A stretch of 64,000 bases of DNA. Source: Brevibacterium sp. S111. Lineage in GTDB: Bacteria > Actinomycetota > Actinomycetes > Actinomycetales > Brevibacteriaceae. This document shows, piece after piece, positions 8,043 to 17,121 of the stretch. Both the position numbers and the translations under genes were made by a program. The stretch lies in contig NZ_RHFH01000015.1 of assembly GCF_004745075.1 (NCBI RefSeq), positions 19,142 to 83,141 on the forward strand, written 5' to 3'. Position 1 is the stretch's first letter, and each line of letters begins with the position of its first letter. The notes beneath the pieces were generated by a model. The model saw nothing but the letters and a program-made list of their open reading frames with translations, ran no database searches and was not told where the DNA came from.

Positions 8043-10016
8043 TCAGCTCCAGTGCGCAGCCGACCGAGTCCGCATACTGTCGCGGAACTGTCCCGTTGAC
8101 TTCTCCAGCAACTCTCCGGTGCCCCAATCGAGCACGACGCCGTACTGGCGGATGACGTCGTGGACGGTGATCTCACCATCGCGGTAACGGCGGGCCACCT
8201 CGGCGGGGTCGGCCTCCAGCCAGGACGCACGTTCGGACCGGATTCGTGCCCGTTCCTTCTCTGTCGCGGCTTCGTCGATCTCGTATTCGTCGACCTCGGC
8301 ATCGATCTCCCGGATGACGACGCCGTAGTCCTTGGCGGCGCGGTCGATGGAGACGTAGCCGTCGATGACGTCCTCGAGGACCTCAGCAGTGGTCCGGTCG
8401 AGCGGGTCCCCGAAGCCGCCGCCTCCGGCGCTGGGGCGTTCGAACGTATCACCGGGGCTGATGGCGACGTTCGAGAACGTGGCACCCAAGTAGCGCGGGT
8501 TCTCTGACGAAGGATTGAGCCAGACTCCGTGCGGGATGGACGGCAGTCCGCCATTGATGCCCCACGTCGTCGACCGCCCGCGGTCGCAGCAGTAGCTCAT
8601 CACCGCACCGGTCGCATCGGTGAGGATGCCGCCTTTATTCACTCCACATCCTCCTCGGAACCTGCCCGGCCCGCCGGAATCGATGTTGATCGAGTGCTGA
8701 GTCGTGACTACCGGGGTCAGGCGCTCCTGTCCCTCGACCGGTTGGACGGCGAGTCCGGTGCCGAATACCGGCGACGTCGCCGAAGATCCGTCCTTCGTCG
8801 ACCGGCCGCCCCATCCGCCTGCCATCCAGTCATACCACATGAAGTACGGGCTCGACTCGGTCCTGGCATCATGCCCGCCGACGAGCAGATACTCGAGGTT
8901 GAATGCACACGCCATGGCGCGTTCGGGCATGATGTGGGACCACAGTTCGAAGATCGCGTTCATGACCTTCTCGTACGGGCCCGAACAGAACCCGGTCACT
9001 GCATGCGGCCAGCCGGCGTTGACGACGGTGCCCTCCTCGCCGATCTCTGCGGTCACCGCCTGGTAGAACCCGGAGTTGAGCGGAACCTCGGGGAAAAACG
9101 TCTTCGTGCCGGCGTAGATCGCCGAGAACGTCGTCCCGTAGCCGGAGTTGAGGAACGTGGAGACCGCCTCGGCGGATCCCGTGAGGTCGTAGTGGATACC
9201 TGTCCCGTCGAGCGTGAGCTTCACCCGGATCGGAGCCAGCCCCTCGCCCTTAGCCGGATCGCCGTCGAGGAAGTCAACGGTCTCCCACTCGCCCTTCGGC
9301 AGATCGCCGAGGCTGGCGAGCACGGTGCGGCAGACATAGTCCTGCGTCTCCTGCATCGCATCGAGGACCGTGTCCTTCGAATATTTGTCGACGAGGCGGA
9401 GCACTTCGCGTTCGCATACGGCTGTGGCCTCTGCCTGCGCATTGAGGTCGCCGAGGGCTTGGTCCGGCGCGCGAGTGTTCGACACGAGCAGCTGTGCAAC
9501 ATCGTGAAGGAACCGTCCTTTGTGCCAGACCCGCAGCGGCGTGATGCGCAGCCCCTCACCGAAGTGCTCACTGGCAGAGACATCGAACGAGCCCGGGACG
9601 GACCCGCCGATATCGGCCCAGTGGCCTTTGTTCTGCGCGAAACCGATGATCTCGTCATCAGCGAAGATCGGACGAATGAAGCTGACGTCGTTGAAGTGGG
9701 TGCCGCCTCGATAGGGGTCGTTGATGAGGAATACGTCACCGGGGCTGATGTCGTCGCCGAACTCCTCCATGACGGCCTTGCACTGGAAGTGCAGAGTGCC
9801 GACGTGGACGGCGATGTCGGCACTGCCCTGCATGACAGTGTTTCCATGGCGGTCGCACAAGGCAGAGGAGAAGTCACGGGAATAGATGACGAACGAATAG
9901 CAGGTCCGCAGGATCTGCTCGCTCATGAGGTCGACGCTGGTGGCGAACGCGTTCTTGAGAACCTCGAAGGTCACCGGGTCGAGAGTGGATGTGGATTGCT
10001 GCGTTGTGGTGGTCAT
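8043..10016 (-). CDS. hyuB: Hydantoinase B/oxoprolinase family protein (HyuB-type subunit)
   Basis: 657 residues. The N-terminal signature LDPVTFEVLKNAFATSVDLMSEQILRTCYS, then SADIAVHVGTLHF, GDVFLINDPYRGGTHFNDV, and the later HSINIDSGGPGRFRGGCG are diagnostic of the hydantoinase B half of ATP-dependent N-methylhydantoinase, 5-oxoprolinase and acetone carboxylase systems. These enzymes act as A2B2-type complexes with the HyuA subunit, hydrolysing cyclic imides or 5-oxoproline with ATP. The start has a good GAGGAGACGACC leader, 10 bases after the hyuA frame ends, so the pair forms one operon. Substrate cannot be read from sequence. Its partner is frameshifted, so function of the complex is in doubt. 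Confidence 0.88.
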   Translation of the reverse strand: MTTTTQQSTSTLDPVTFEVLKNAFATSVDLMSEQILRTCYSFVIYSRDFSSALCDRHGNTVMQGSADIAVHVGTLHFQCKAVMEEFGDDISPGDVFLINDPYRGGTHFNDVSFIRPIFADDEIIGFAQNKGHWADIGGSVPGSFDVSASEHFGEGLRITPLRVWHKGRFLHDVAQLLVSNTRAPDQALGDLNAQAEATAVCEREVLRLVDKYSKDTVLDAMQETQDYVCRTVLASLGDLPKGEWETVDFLDGDPAKGEGLAPIRVKLTLDGTGIHYDLTGSAEAVSTFLNSGYGTTFSAIYAGTKTFFPEVPLNSGFYQAVTAEIGEEGTVVNAGWPHAVTGFCSGPYEKVMNAIFELWSHIMPERAMACAFNLEYLLVGGHDARTESSPYFMWYDWMAGGWGGRSTKDGSSATSPVFGTGLAVQPVEGQERLTPVVTTQHSINIDSGGPGRFRGGCGVNKGGILTDATGAVMSYCCDRGRSTTWGINGGLPSIPHGVWLNPSSENPRYLGATFSNVAISPGDTFERPSAGGGGFGDPLDRTTAEVLEDVIDGYVSIDRAAKDYGVVIREIDAEVDEYEIDEAATEKERARIRSERASWLEADPAEVARRYRDGEITVHDVIRQYGVVLDWGTGELLEKSTGQFRDSMRTRSAAHWS

Positions 10017-10026
10017 GGTCGTCTCC

Positions 10027-12119
10027 TCACAGGCCGTTCTGTGTCGAATCGTCGGCAGCTGACGCCAGCGCCGGCTCCTCTGCCTCAGTGGTCAATGCGA
10101 TGCGGATGTTGAACCACTCGTCGATCACTGCCGAAGAATTCGGCGGGATCACAGTGGTCGAGTCGATCTGATTGAGAATCGCCGGTCCGATGAACGCTGC
10201 CCCCGACGGCAGGTTCTCGCGCTGGTAGACCGGAGTCGAATACCACTGACCGTCGAAGAACACGTCGCGCGTCTCGATCGGCTCTCCTGGATCTTGGCTG
10301 CTGACAGGCGTCGGTTTGAAAGCCGGCTTCGGTGTCTTTCCGAGCGCCTTGAGGTGCAGCTGGTAGATCTCCACAGGGGTATCGTCCTGGCGGAAGGCGT
10401 ACTGCTTTTCGTGCTCTTCATGGAAGAGCTGGACTGCTTCGTTCAGTGCGTTCGGCCCCGACCCCATCCGCACCTGCAGTGATCGCCATTGCCGTGATAA
10501 CGCATCGATATGCCTCGTTCGAGCACGGCGTCCTCCTCGGAGACCTTCTCGTGGCGAAGACGTTCTCGCCCTTCGAGCTCGAGTTCGCGAAAGTGCTGTT
10601 CGACCGATTCGGCATCTGCGGAGGCCGCGACGCCGGTGAACATCTGCGACAGGTCGTGCTGAATGTCGACGAGCAGACATCCCAGGGCCGAGGTGACTCC
10701 GGGGCTCGGGGGAACTATGACCGAGGGGATATTGAGCTCGCGGGCCACATCGGCCCCGTGCAGGGCGCCGGCTCCTCCGAACGCGATGAGTGCGAAATCG
10801 CGCGGATCGAGTCCGCGTCGGATGGACACGAGACGGACAGCATCGGCCATATTCGCATTGGCCACCTTGACGATGGATTCGGCCGCAGTGTCGACGTCGA
10901 GACCGAGCGGGTCTGCGATCTTCTCCTTGATCGCGGCTCGAGAGCTGCCGCGGTCCAAGGTCATCTCGCCATCGGCGAGGTCGGTGCCCAGGCGATTGAG
11001 CCAGAGGTTCGCGTCGGTGTTCGTCGGTTCTTGGCCGCCGCGGCGATAGCAGACGGGGCCGGGGTCGGCTCCCGCTGACTGAGGACCGTTTCGCAGCGAC
11101 CCTGCGATGTCGATATGAGCCAGCGAGCCGCCACCTGCGCCGATGGTGAGCACCTCGATGCTGGGGAAGACAATCGGGTGACCGTATTCGACCTCCCATT
11201 CGTTCGTCTCTCGGAGCTCGCCGTCTGCGATCAGTGAGATGTCCGTCGACGTGCCGCCCATATCGAGACCGACAGCGTTTTCGTAGCCGCACTGCTCAGC
11301 GACGTGTTGAGCGGCGATCGCACCTGCGGCGATCCCCGAGGCGGCCAGGCGGACAGGAAACTTCTTGACGAGCTCCGCAGTCATGGACCCGCCACCTGAA
11401 TGGAGCAGCAGAAGCTCGCCCGAATACCCGTCAGCAGTCAGGTTGCTGTCGAGCAGTTCGACATAGCCTGAAACCAGGGGCCCGAGCACGGCGTTGGCCA
11501 CAGTCGTGTTGAATCGGTTGTGTTCGAAGATCTCCGGCAGCACCTCGGCCGACGTCGAGATGCTGGCGTCGGGCAACTCCTCAGCGAGGATCTCGCGCAT
11601 CCGGATTTCGTTCGCGGCGTTCGCATACGAGTTGACGAAGCAGACCGCGACGGTGGTCGCGCCGCGCTTCCTCAGCAGGCGTCCGAGATTCTGGGCCTCG
11701 TCTTCGTCGAGTTCGGTGACGATATTGCCGGCATAGTCGACGCGTTCGGTGACTTCGAAACGGTCGCGGCGTCGAATATAGGGCCCGGAGACGTCCGAAT
11801 AGGCGTCCCACAGATCATCTTTCGTGCCATCACGGATCTCGATGACATCGCGGAAGCCCTTGGTCGTCACCATCGCCGATTTGGGGAATCTACGAGTTAT
11901 GAGCGCATTGGTTGCAACGGTGGTTCCGTGCGAGAAGAGTTCAACCTGGCTGAGGTCGACGTCTGCCCGCTTCACTCCGTTGAGGACGGCCTCCATCGGG
12001 TTCTCAGGGGTCGAGGGCACTTTCGTCACCCTCATCTTCTGGGTGGATTCGTCGAAAACGCAGATGTCGGTGAATGTTCCGCCGACGTCGACTGCGACGC
12101 GTAGATCTGGCACGGTCAT
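10027..12119 (-). pseudogene. hyuA: Hydantoinase A/oxoprolinase subunit with an internal frameshift
   Basis: From ATG 12119 (leader AAAGGAG) the frame encodes RVAVDVGGTFTDICVFD, the HyuA acetate-kinase-like ATP-binding start, SHGTTVATNALI, GLDMGGTSTDISLI, TIGAGGGSLA and FGGAGALHG. Near 10490 the frame leaves the family pattern after SMRYHG and runs to a false stop at 10443. A neighbouring frame continues correctly with QWRSLQVRMGSG and on to a stop at 10027, carrying the conserved C-terminal block. A one-base deletion around 10488-10496 explains it: restoring one base gives H-G-Q-W-R-S. It is either a true disabling mutation or a sequencing error. Confidence 0.82.
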
Positions 12120-12203
12120 CTCCTTTGATTGTGATGTTCTCCATAGCCTGGCCCTCGACATTTGAGCGGGTCAATGGAGCAGGTGAAGGATGAAAAGATA
12201 AGA

Positions 12204-12220
12204 TTTGTGAAAATCACAAA
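12204..12220. promoter_or_regulatory. Palindrome in the hyuA/pucR-like divergent promoter region
   Basis: TTTGTGA-AAA-TCACAAA is a perfect 7-bp-arm dyad, centred in the 170-base gap between the divergent hyu operon and the PucR-like regulator. It is the best candidate operator for that regulator. Confidence 0.45.
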
Positions 12221-12289
12221 GGGTGGCCATCGTTGCAGATGGCTGGCCCGCTGGTGACTCGGCACCTGCGACGGCGAGGAGGGACGCAG

Positions 12290-13435
12290 ATGATTCCGAA
12301 CCGAATTCCGCTGACTCGAGAGGAAGTCTTCGACGAGCTGATGAGTGGTCTGAATTCCTCCGACCCTCTGGAATCGACGCTTCTGCGCGCGGCAAGACTC
12401 AGCAAGGGCGCGGGGCTGGTGGTCAATGAGCTCGGAGAGGTCATTCGATCTGTCGGTACGGCGCCGACTCATCTCATTTCTCAGTGGGTGCAAGGTGAAG
12501 CTGTCACAGATGCCGACCATGCGCGGGGAGCCGAGCCGAAGTCGGGAACCATCGGACGCTGGCACGTCTGTGCTCAGGCGGTTCGTCTGCGAAGCCGCAA
12601 CCACGTCATCGTCATCGCCGTGCACGATGATGAAACTGCGGAGACGAAGAACAGTGCCGCCGGCGGCCTGATCCTCGATGTCATGACCAAGCTCCTACGG
12701 GCTTTCGAAGGCTTCGAGTCGTTTTCGATCAGCAATCGGCGAGAGGAATCGTTCCGAGTGCTGCGGGACCTCGAAGCCGGGGTCTCACCGGGACGAGAAC
12801 CGGCGATCTGGCGGCTTCTCGAAAGCTTCGGCTTCGTCGCCTACGAGCCGATCCGCGCAGTGCGAATTCGGCTCGACGTATCCGATACGGAGGCGGCTCG
12901 AACGTCGCTGCCTCCAGGCGGCGGGCTCGTCATCAGGGAGACCGGGAACGGAACATCGTCGATCGAACAGACAGCGGTGTGCTCGGGGGATTTCGATGTC
13001 GAAAGTCGCCTGGATGCTCCCGGCCTCCTCGGCGCCGGAGTGTCCGGCCTCTTCACGTCGCTGAGTCAGGTGCCCGAGATGCTGCAGACTGCGAATGTGG
13101 CTCTTGAATCAGTGAGCGAGCCGATATTCGCGTTCGTCGACCGAATGCGCCCGATCGAATGGGCCGCGGCACGGATGAGTGCGCGTTTCGACCGCCGTCT
13201 CGTCGCTGGCTTCATCGCACCGATCATGACCGGGCCCGAAGCGTCCACCACTCTGCGCACGTACGTCGACAGTGGCGGCAGGATCGCGGAGTCCGCTGCT
13301 CGGCTGCACGTCCACGAGAATACTGTGCGTTACCGGCTCGGGCAGATCGAGAAAGCCTTGGGCGCACGGCTCACCGATCCCCGGATCGCTGCAGAGGTCG
13401 TCCTCGCACTGCAATGCCTCGATACGGTCGAATAG
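12290..13435 (+). CDS. PucR/CdaR-family transcriptional regulator of the hyu operon
   Basis: 381 residues from ATG 12290, chosen because GAGGAGGGA stands just upstream; a further upstream ATG (12233) lacks a good site. The C terminus TTLRTYVDSGGRIAESAARLHVHENTVRYRLGQIEKALG is the PucR-type helix-turn-helix that defines this family. The middle has a GGDEF-related, sensor-like region without motifs I can name. PucR-type proteins respond to purine, allantoin or amino-acid catabolites. Divergent placement next to hyuA/hyuB argues that it regulates them. Confidence 0.85.
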   Translation: MIPNRIPLTREEVFDELMSGLNSSDPLESTLLRAARLSKGAGLVVNELGEVIRSVGTAPTHLISQWVQGEAVTDADHARGAEPKSGTIGRWHVCAQAVRLRSRNHVIVIAVHDDETAETKNSAAGGLILDVMTKLLRAFEGFESFSISNRREESFRVLRDLEAGVSPGREPAIWRLLESFGFVAYEPIRAVRIRLDVSDTEAARTSLPPGGGLVIRETGNGTSSIEQTAVCSGDFDVESRLDAPGLLGAGVSGLFTSLSQVPEMLQTANVALESVSEPIFAFVDRMRPIEWAAARMSARFDRRLVAGFIAPIMTGPEASTTLRTYVDSGGRIAESAARLHVHENTVRYRLGQIEKALGARLTDPRIAAEVVLALQCLDTVE

Positions 13436-13530
13436 GCGGAGCCTGACGGCCGGCCCCGACACTTCCCCAGGGTCGGCCTGACCGTGCCTCTGAGGTAAGC
13501 TCACAGACGTTTCGAAGAGGAGAGTCGACC

Positions 13531-14820
13531 ATGGCAGACGAGTCAGCACCGGCAACCGCGTTGGCGAAGGACCGCTCACGCGTGCTCGGCGGGACCTATC
13601 GGACCTTCTACTCCGAACCGCTCACCGTCGCCTCCGCCCGCGGCTGCACGATCACCGATGTCAACGGCGAGGACTACCTCGACGCCTACAACAATGTGCC
13701 GGTCCTCGGCCATTCCTCTCCGGCGGTGCGCTCTGCCGTGGCTGCGGAACTCGGCCGCGCGAACTCGCACACGCGCTACCTCGACGAGGGGGTCATCGAC
13801 TATGCGCGGCGCCTCGTCGACCGTTTTCCCGCACCCCTCGAAGCTGTCGTCTTCGCCTGCAGCGGCTCCGAGGCCAACGACCTCGCATTGCGCCTCGCCG
13901 CCCACAACACAGGCCGCGACGGTCTCATCGTCACGCGCCATGCCTACCACGGGACCACCTCGGCGGTTGCCGCTATCTCCCCGAGCCTCGTCGGCACGGA
14001 GGTCGGTGACCACGTCGAACCGATCGACCTGCCCGCCTGGGACGCCGCCGACTTCGACGACCAGCTCGCCGAGGCGATCGCCGAAGCCGCCCGGCGACTC
14101 AGGGCACGCGGGCATCCCCTCGGGGCCTTCATCCTCGACTCGACCGTGACCAGCGACGGGATCCTCGAACCCCGCTCTCTCGCCGCCACCGCTCGAGCTG
14201 TGCGCGACCACGGGGGACTCTGGATCGCCGACGAGGTGCAGTCCGGCTTCGGTCGTACGGGCGCCGATTGGGGCTTCCAGCGTCTCGACGTCCTCCCCGA
14301 CCTCGTCACCTTGGGCAAGCCGATGGGCAACGGGCTGCCGATCTCTGCGGTGCTCGGGCCGCGGCAGATCTTTGACGACTTCGGTGCCGAGCAGCGCTAC
14401 TTCAACACCTTCGCGGGCACCGCCGTTCCCATCGCCGCCGCCGAGGTGGTGCTCACCGCCCTCGAATCCGGTGACCTGACCGCACGGGCACAAGAAGGCG
14501 GTCGACTGCTCGAGAATCTGCTCATCGACGCGATCGAGGCTTCGAACACGCCCGCGCTGGTGCGCCGCAGCGGACTCATGGTCGGCATCGACTTCGAGAC
14601 CGGGAACATCACCGCCGAGGCGGCGGCCGAGCGGGCGAAGGCCATGGTCGAGCGCCTGTATGCCGAGCGGATACTCGTGAGCACGACCGGACGGGCGGGC
14701 ACGGTGCTCAAGATCCGGCCCCCGCTGGTCATCACCGACGACGAACTGCGCGAGCTAGCCGACGGGTTCACCCGCGTACTTGCCCGAGGCGAAGCGGAAG
14801 CCGCGAATGCAGGCGAATGA
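13531..14820 (+). CDS. Class III pyridoxal-phosphate aminotransferase or phospholyase
   Basis: 429 residues. Class III features are clear: LDAYNNVPVLGHSSPAV near the N terminus, CSGSEANDLALRLA (phosphate binding), RHAYHGTT, IADEVQSGFGRTG with the Asp that contacts the pyridine nitrogen, and the Schiff-base lysine in LGKPMGNG (Lys263). The next gene is an APH-type kinase that begins just before this one ends. The same pair of families forms hydroxylysine kinase plus 5-phosphohydroxylysine phospholyase, or ethanolamine-phosphate phospholyase, in animals and some bacteria, so a phospholyase role is as likely as transamination. Good leader GAAGAGGAGAG. Confidence 0.85.
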   Translation: MADESAPATALAKDRSRVLGGTYRTFYSEPLTVASARGCTITDVNGEDYLDAYNNVPVLGHSSPAVRSAVAAELGRANSHTRYLDEGVIDYARRLVDRFPAPLEAVVFACSGSEANDLALRLAAHNTGRDGLIVTRHAYHGTTSAVAAISPSLVGTEVGDHVEPIDLPAWDAADFDDQLAEAIAEAARRLRARGHPLGAFILDSTVTSDGILEPRSLAATARAVRDHGGLWIADEVQSGFGRTGADWGFQRLDVLPDLVTLGKPMGNGLPISAVLGPRQIFDDFGAEQRYFNTFAGTAVPIAAAEVVLTALESGDLTARAQEGGRLLENLLIDAIEASNTPALVRRSGLMVGIDFETGNITAEAAAERAKAMVERLYAERILVSTTGRAGTVLKIRPPLVITDDELRELADGFTRVLARGEAEAANAGE

Positions 14821-15847
14821 GCCCGTGCCCTCGACCGAGGAGACGCTGCCGCCCGATCTCGCAGTGATCATGTCCGAGCTCAGCGACCTCTATGGGGTGC
14901 AGGTGGAGCAGCCGAAGCTGTTCAAGGGGGAGTTCGACGTCAACGTTCGGTTCGTCGATCCCACTCACGGGATGCTGCTGGCGAAGGTGAGTCCGGGCAG
15001 CCTCGGCGAGGGGATGCTTCGCTGGCAGGAGGCGGTACTCGAGGCTGCGGCGGCGAGTCGGGAGGTGACGTTCCGGACCCCGAGAATCCTGCCGGCACCC
15101 GACGGGCGCGGGCACGTGCGCATCGGCACGCGCCTCGTGCGGGTGGTCACGTGGATTCCCGGGCGGCTGTGGAACGAGAATCCGAGAGCCGGCGGTGCCG
15201 GGGCCGAGCTGCTGCATTCGCTCGGACAGACCTCGGCACGACTGACTCTGGCGCTGGAAGCAGTCGAGATGCCGACGGACGTGCCGGGGCACGACTGGAT
15301 GATCGAGCGTGGCCCTCTCGTCGTCGGACGTGCACTCGACCGACTTGAGCGAGGAAGCGGAGAGCGAGACGAGGCAGAGCTGGAAGGGCGCGTGTCTGTC
15401 GTCCGGCGCATCACCGATCATTTCGCCGAGCGCGTGCTCCCGCGGCTCAGTGCCCTCCCGCGGGCGGTCATCCACCACGACTTGCACGACGCGAACGTCG
15501 TCCTCGACGAGGCCGGGACGGCCGTGGCCGGAGTGATCGACTTCAATGACGCCGTGTGCGCCCCGCGGATCTCCGACCTCGCGATCTCAGGAGCGTACGC
15601 GATGCTGCGCCGCAGCGATCCCGAGGCCGCGTTCCGCGCCGTCGTCGACGGGTATCGCAGAGTGCTCGAACCCGACCCGGCGGAACTCGAGGTCGTCGGC
15701 GAGATGGCACTGATGAGGCTGTGCATGAACTGGGCGCAATGGCGGGCACGCGCCGTCGATGCCGTCGACAGCGAGTACGCTCTGCAGCGATCCGCGCACA
15801 CCTGGCCCCTCATCGCCCACCTCGCCGAGGCGGGGACTCCTCACTGA
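14807..15847 (+). CDS. Aminoglycoside-phosphotransferase-like (APH) small-molecule kinase
   Basis: 346 residues from ATG 14807 (MQANEPVPSTEETLPP), overlapping the aminotransferase by 14 bases; an upstream ATG at 14780 is also in frame. The kinase catalytic loop is AVIHHDLHDANVVLDE, followed by the metal-binding GVIDFNDAVCAPRISDLAI, as in APH, choline and hydroxylysine kinases. These enzymes phosphorylate hydroxyl groups of small amines or amino alcohols with ATP. Translational coupling to the class III enzyme suggests that it makes the phosphorylated substrate for that enzyme (inference). Confidence 0.8.
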   Translation: MQANEPVPSTEETLPPDLAVIMSELSDLYGVQVEQPKLFKGEFDVNVRFVDPTHGMLLAKVSPGSLGEGMLRWQEAVLEAAAASREVTFRTPRILPAPDGRGHVRIGTRLVRVVTWIPGRLWNENPRAGGAGAELLHSLGQTSARLTLALEAVEMPTDVPGHDWMIERGPLVVGRALDRLERGSGERDEAELEGRVSVVRRITDHFAERVLPRLSALPRAVIHHDLHDANVVLDEAGTAVAGVIDFNDAVCAPRISDLAISGAYAMLRRSDPEAAFRAVVDGYRRVLEPDPAELEVVGEMALMRLCMNWAQWRARAVDAVDSEYALQRSAHTWPLIAHLAEAGTPH

Positions 15848-15921
15848 GGCAGGAGCACTTCGCCGGGACTGTGGGGCCACCTTGTCGAAACCGGAGGCTG
15901 TCTGCGAACGCCCCGGAGCCT

Positions 15922-16998
15922 TCAGCCGTCGAGCGAATCCTGCACTGTCGCGGTTCTTGCCCTGACGTCGTCGATCTCGGTTCCCGACACCACGCATGCC
16001 AGGCCCCGATGACGGCGAGTTGTGAAGACAGTGACGGCAGAGACGGCGACAAGGAGGAAGAGGAGCAGCCCGGAGAGCGGGAACGCCCATTGGGACAGCA
16101 GCATGTATCCGCCGATGCCGAAGAGGAACCGCAGGGTCCGACCGACCGCCACGGGGTGGCGGACCTGCACAGCCGCGATGAGGACGAGGCGCTCGCCGAT
16201 TGTCACACCTCTGCTGAGCACCGAGAACAGCTGAGCGGCGAAGGGCAGGATGAAGCCGATGAGCGCCACGATCGGGCCCGGCTCAGTGAGCGCGCCGTCA
16301 TCGAGGACGGCGGCGGTGACTCCGAAGACGAGGGAGACGGTCCAGCTGAACAGCACCCAGATGAGCAGATCACAGAGGATGCCGGTGAGCCGACGGGTCA
16401 CCGTGATCGGGCGTGGCGCGTCGACCTCCTGCAGGCCCTCCCTCCTGCGCAGGAGGAGCAGGCTTGCGAGAGAGCCGAGGACCGCGCCGAGGGTATTCAT
16501 CATGAGATCGTCGACGTCGAAGACCCGGTAGGCGCAGGAGTAGATTCCCCAGATACCGGTGATCTGTGTGAACTCGATGAGCGCCGAGGCGGCCAGCCCC
16601 GTCATCGTCGCCACGATGATGCCTCGTCCGGCGAGCTGCCTGACGAACCAACCGAGTGGAACGAAGAGGATGACGTTGAGCGCAACCTGCAGGACCGCCG
16701 GGTTGGTCATCAGAGCTCGGACACTGCCAGTGTTGAAGCTGAGGATGTCGGCGATGAACTGGAAGGGTCGCAGCTGCACTGCCGCACAGGTGATTTCATC
16801 GGCCGGAGGGACCGGCAGCAGCGTGTACGTCCACAATGCCATCGCGTAGATGGCGGCGGCGAGCCAGACGAGCGTGTGTCCGAAGGTGAGCCCGCCTCGG
16901 CGGCGATAGCTGATCGCGACGAACGGTACAAAGGCGAGGACCGCGATGCCGCAGCCGACGAGGACGGCCACGAAAGCGGGAATGACGAAGGAACTCAT
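15922..16998 (-). CDS. VanZ-like and RDD-family membrane protein
   Basis: 358 residues, strongly hydrophobic. The N-terminal half is VanZ-like: LWTYTLLPVP, LRPFQFIADI, NVILFVPLGWFVRQL and the later IEFTQ with VFDVDDLMMNTLGAVLG. The C-terminal half resembles an RDD domain (RRLTGILCDLLIWVLFSWTVSLVFG, then TIGERLVLIAAVQV). VanZ relatives are associated with glycopeptide tolerance and envelope biology, but the family is broad and function unproven. It stands alone between a convergent kinase gene and a divergent MMPL transporter. Confidence 0.8.
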   Translation of the reverse strand: MSSFVIPAFVAVLVGCGIAVLAFVPFVAISYRRRGGLTFGHTLVWLAAAIYAMALWTYTLLPVPPADEITCAAVQLRPFQFIADILSFNTGSVRALMTNPAVLQVALNVILFVPLGWFVRQLAGRGIIVATMTGLAASALIEFTQITGIWGIYSCAYRVFDVDDLMMNTLGAVLGSLASLLLLRRREGLQEVDAPRPITVTRRLTGILCDLLIWVLFSWTVSLVFGVTAAVLDDGALTEPGPIVALIGFILPFAAQLFSVLSRGVTIGERLVLIAAVQVRHPVAVGRTLRFLFGIGGYMLLSQWAFPLSGLLLFLLVAVSAVTVFTTRRHRGLACVVSGTEIDDVRARTATVQDSLDG

Positions 16999-17121
16999 TC
17001 CCTCAACTCTACGTGTTCGTCCCGGTCAACGGTGCCCGCTGTCGGCGCCGGAAGACCCACCATGTGATTCCGCTTCTACCTCTCCGTCTCTGTGGTCCGG
17101 CCCTCCGCGTAGGCTGAGGTC

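Noticed and set aside
12233..12289. Upstream start for the PucR-like regulator of the hyu operon
   Set aside because: The ATG at 12290 has a strong GAGGAGGGA leader; the longer form has none and approaches the palindrome.
15556..17067. Plus-strand frame across the VanZ/RDD gene
   Set aside because: Composition is Asp/Glu/Arg-biased without motifs, the antisense of a membrane protein.
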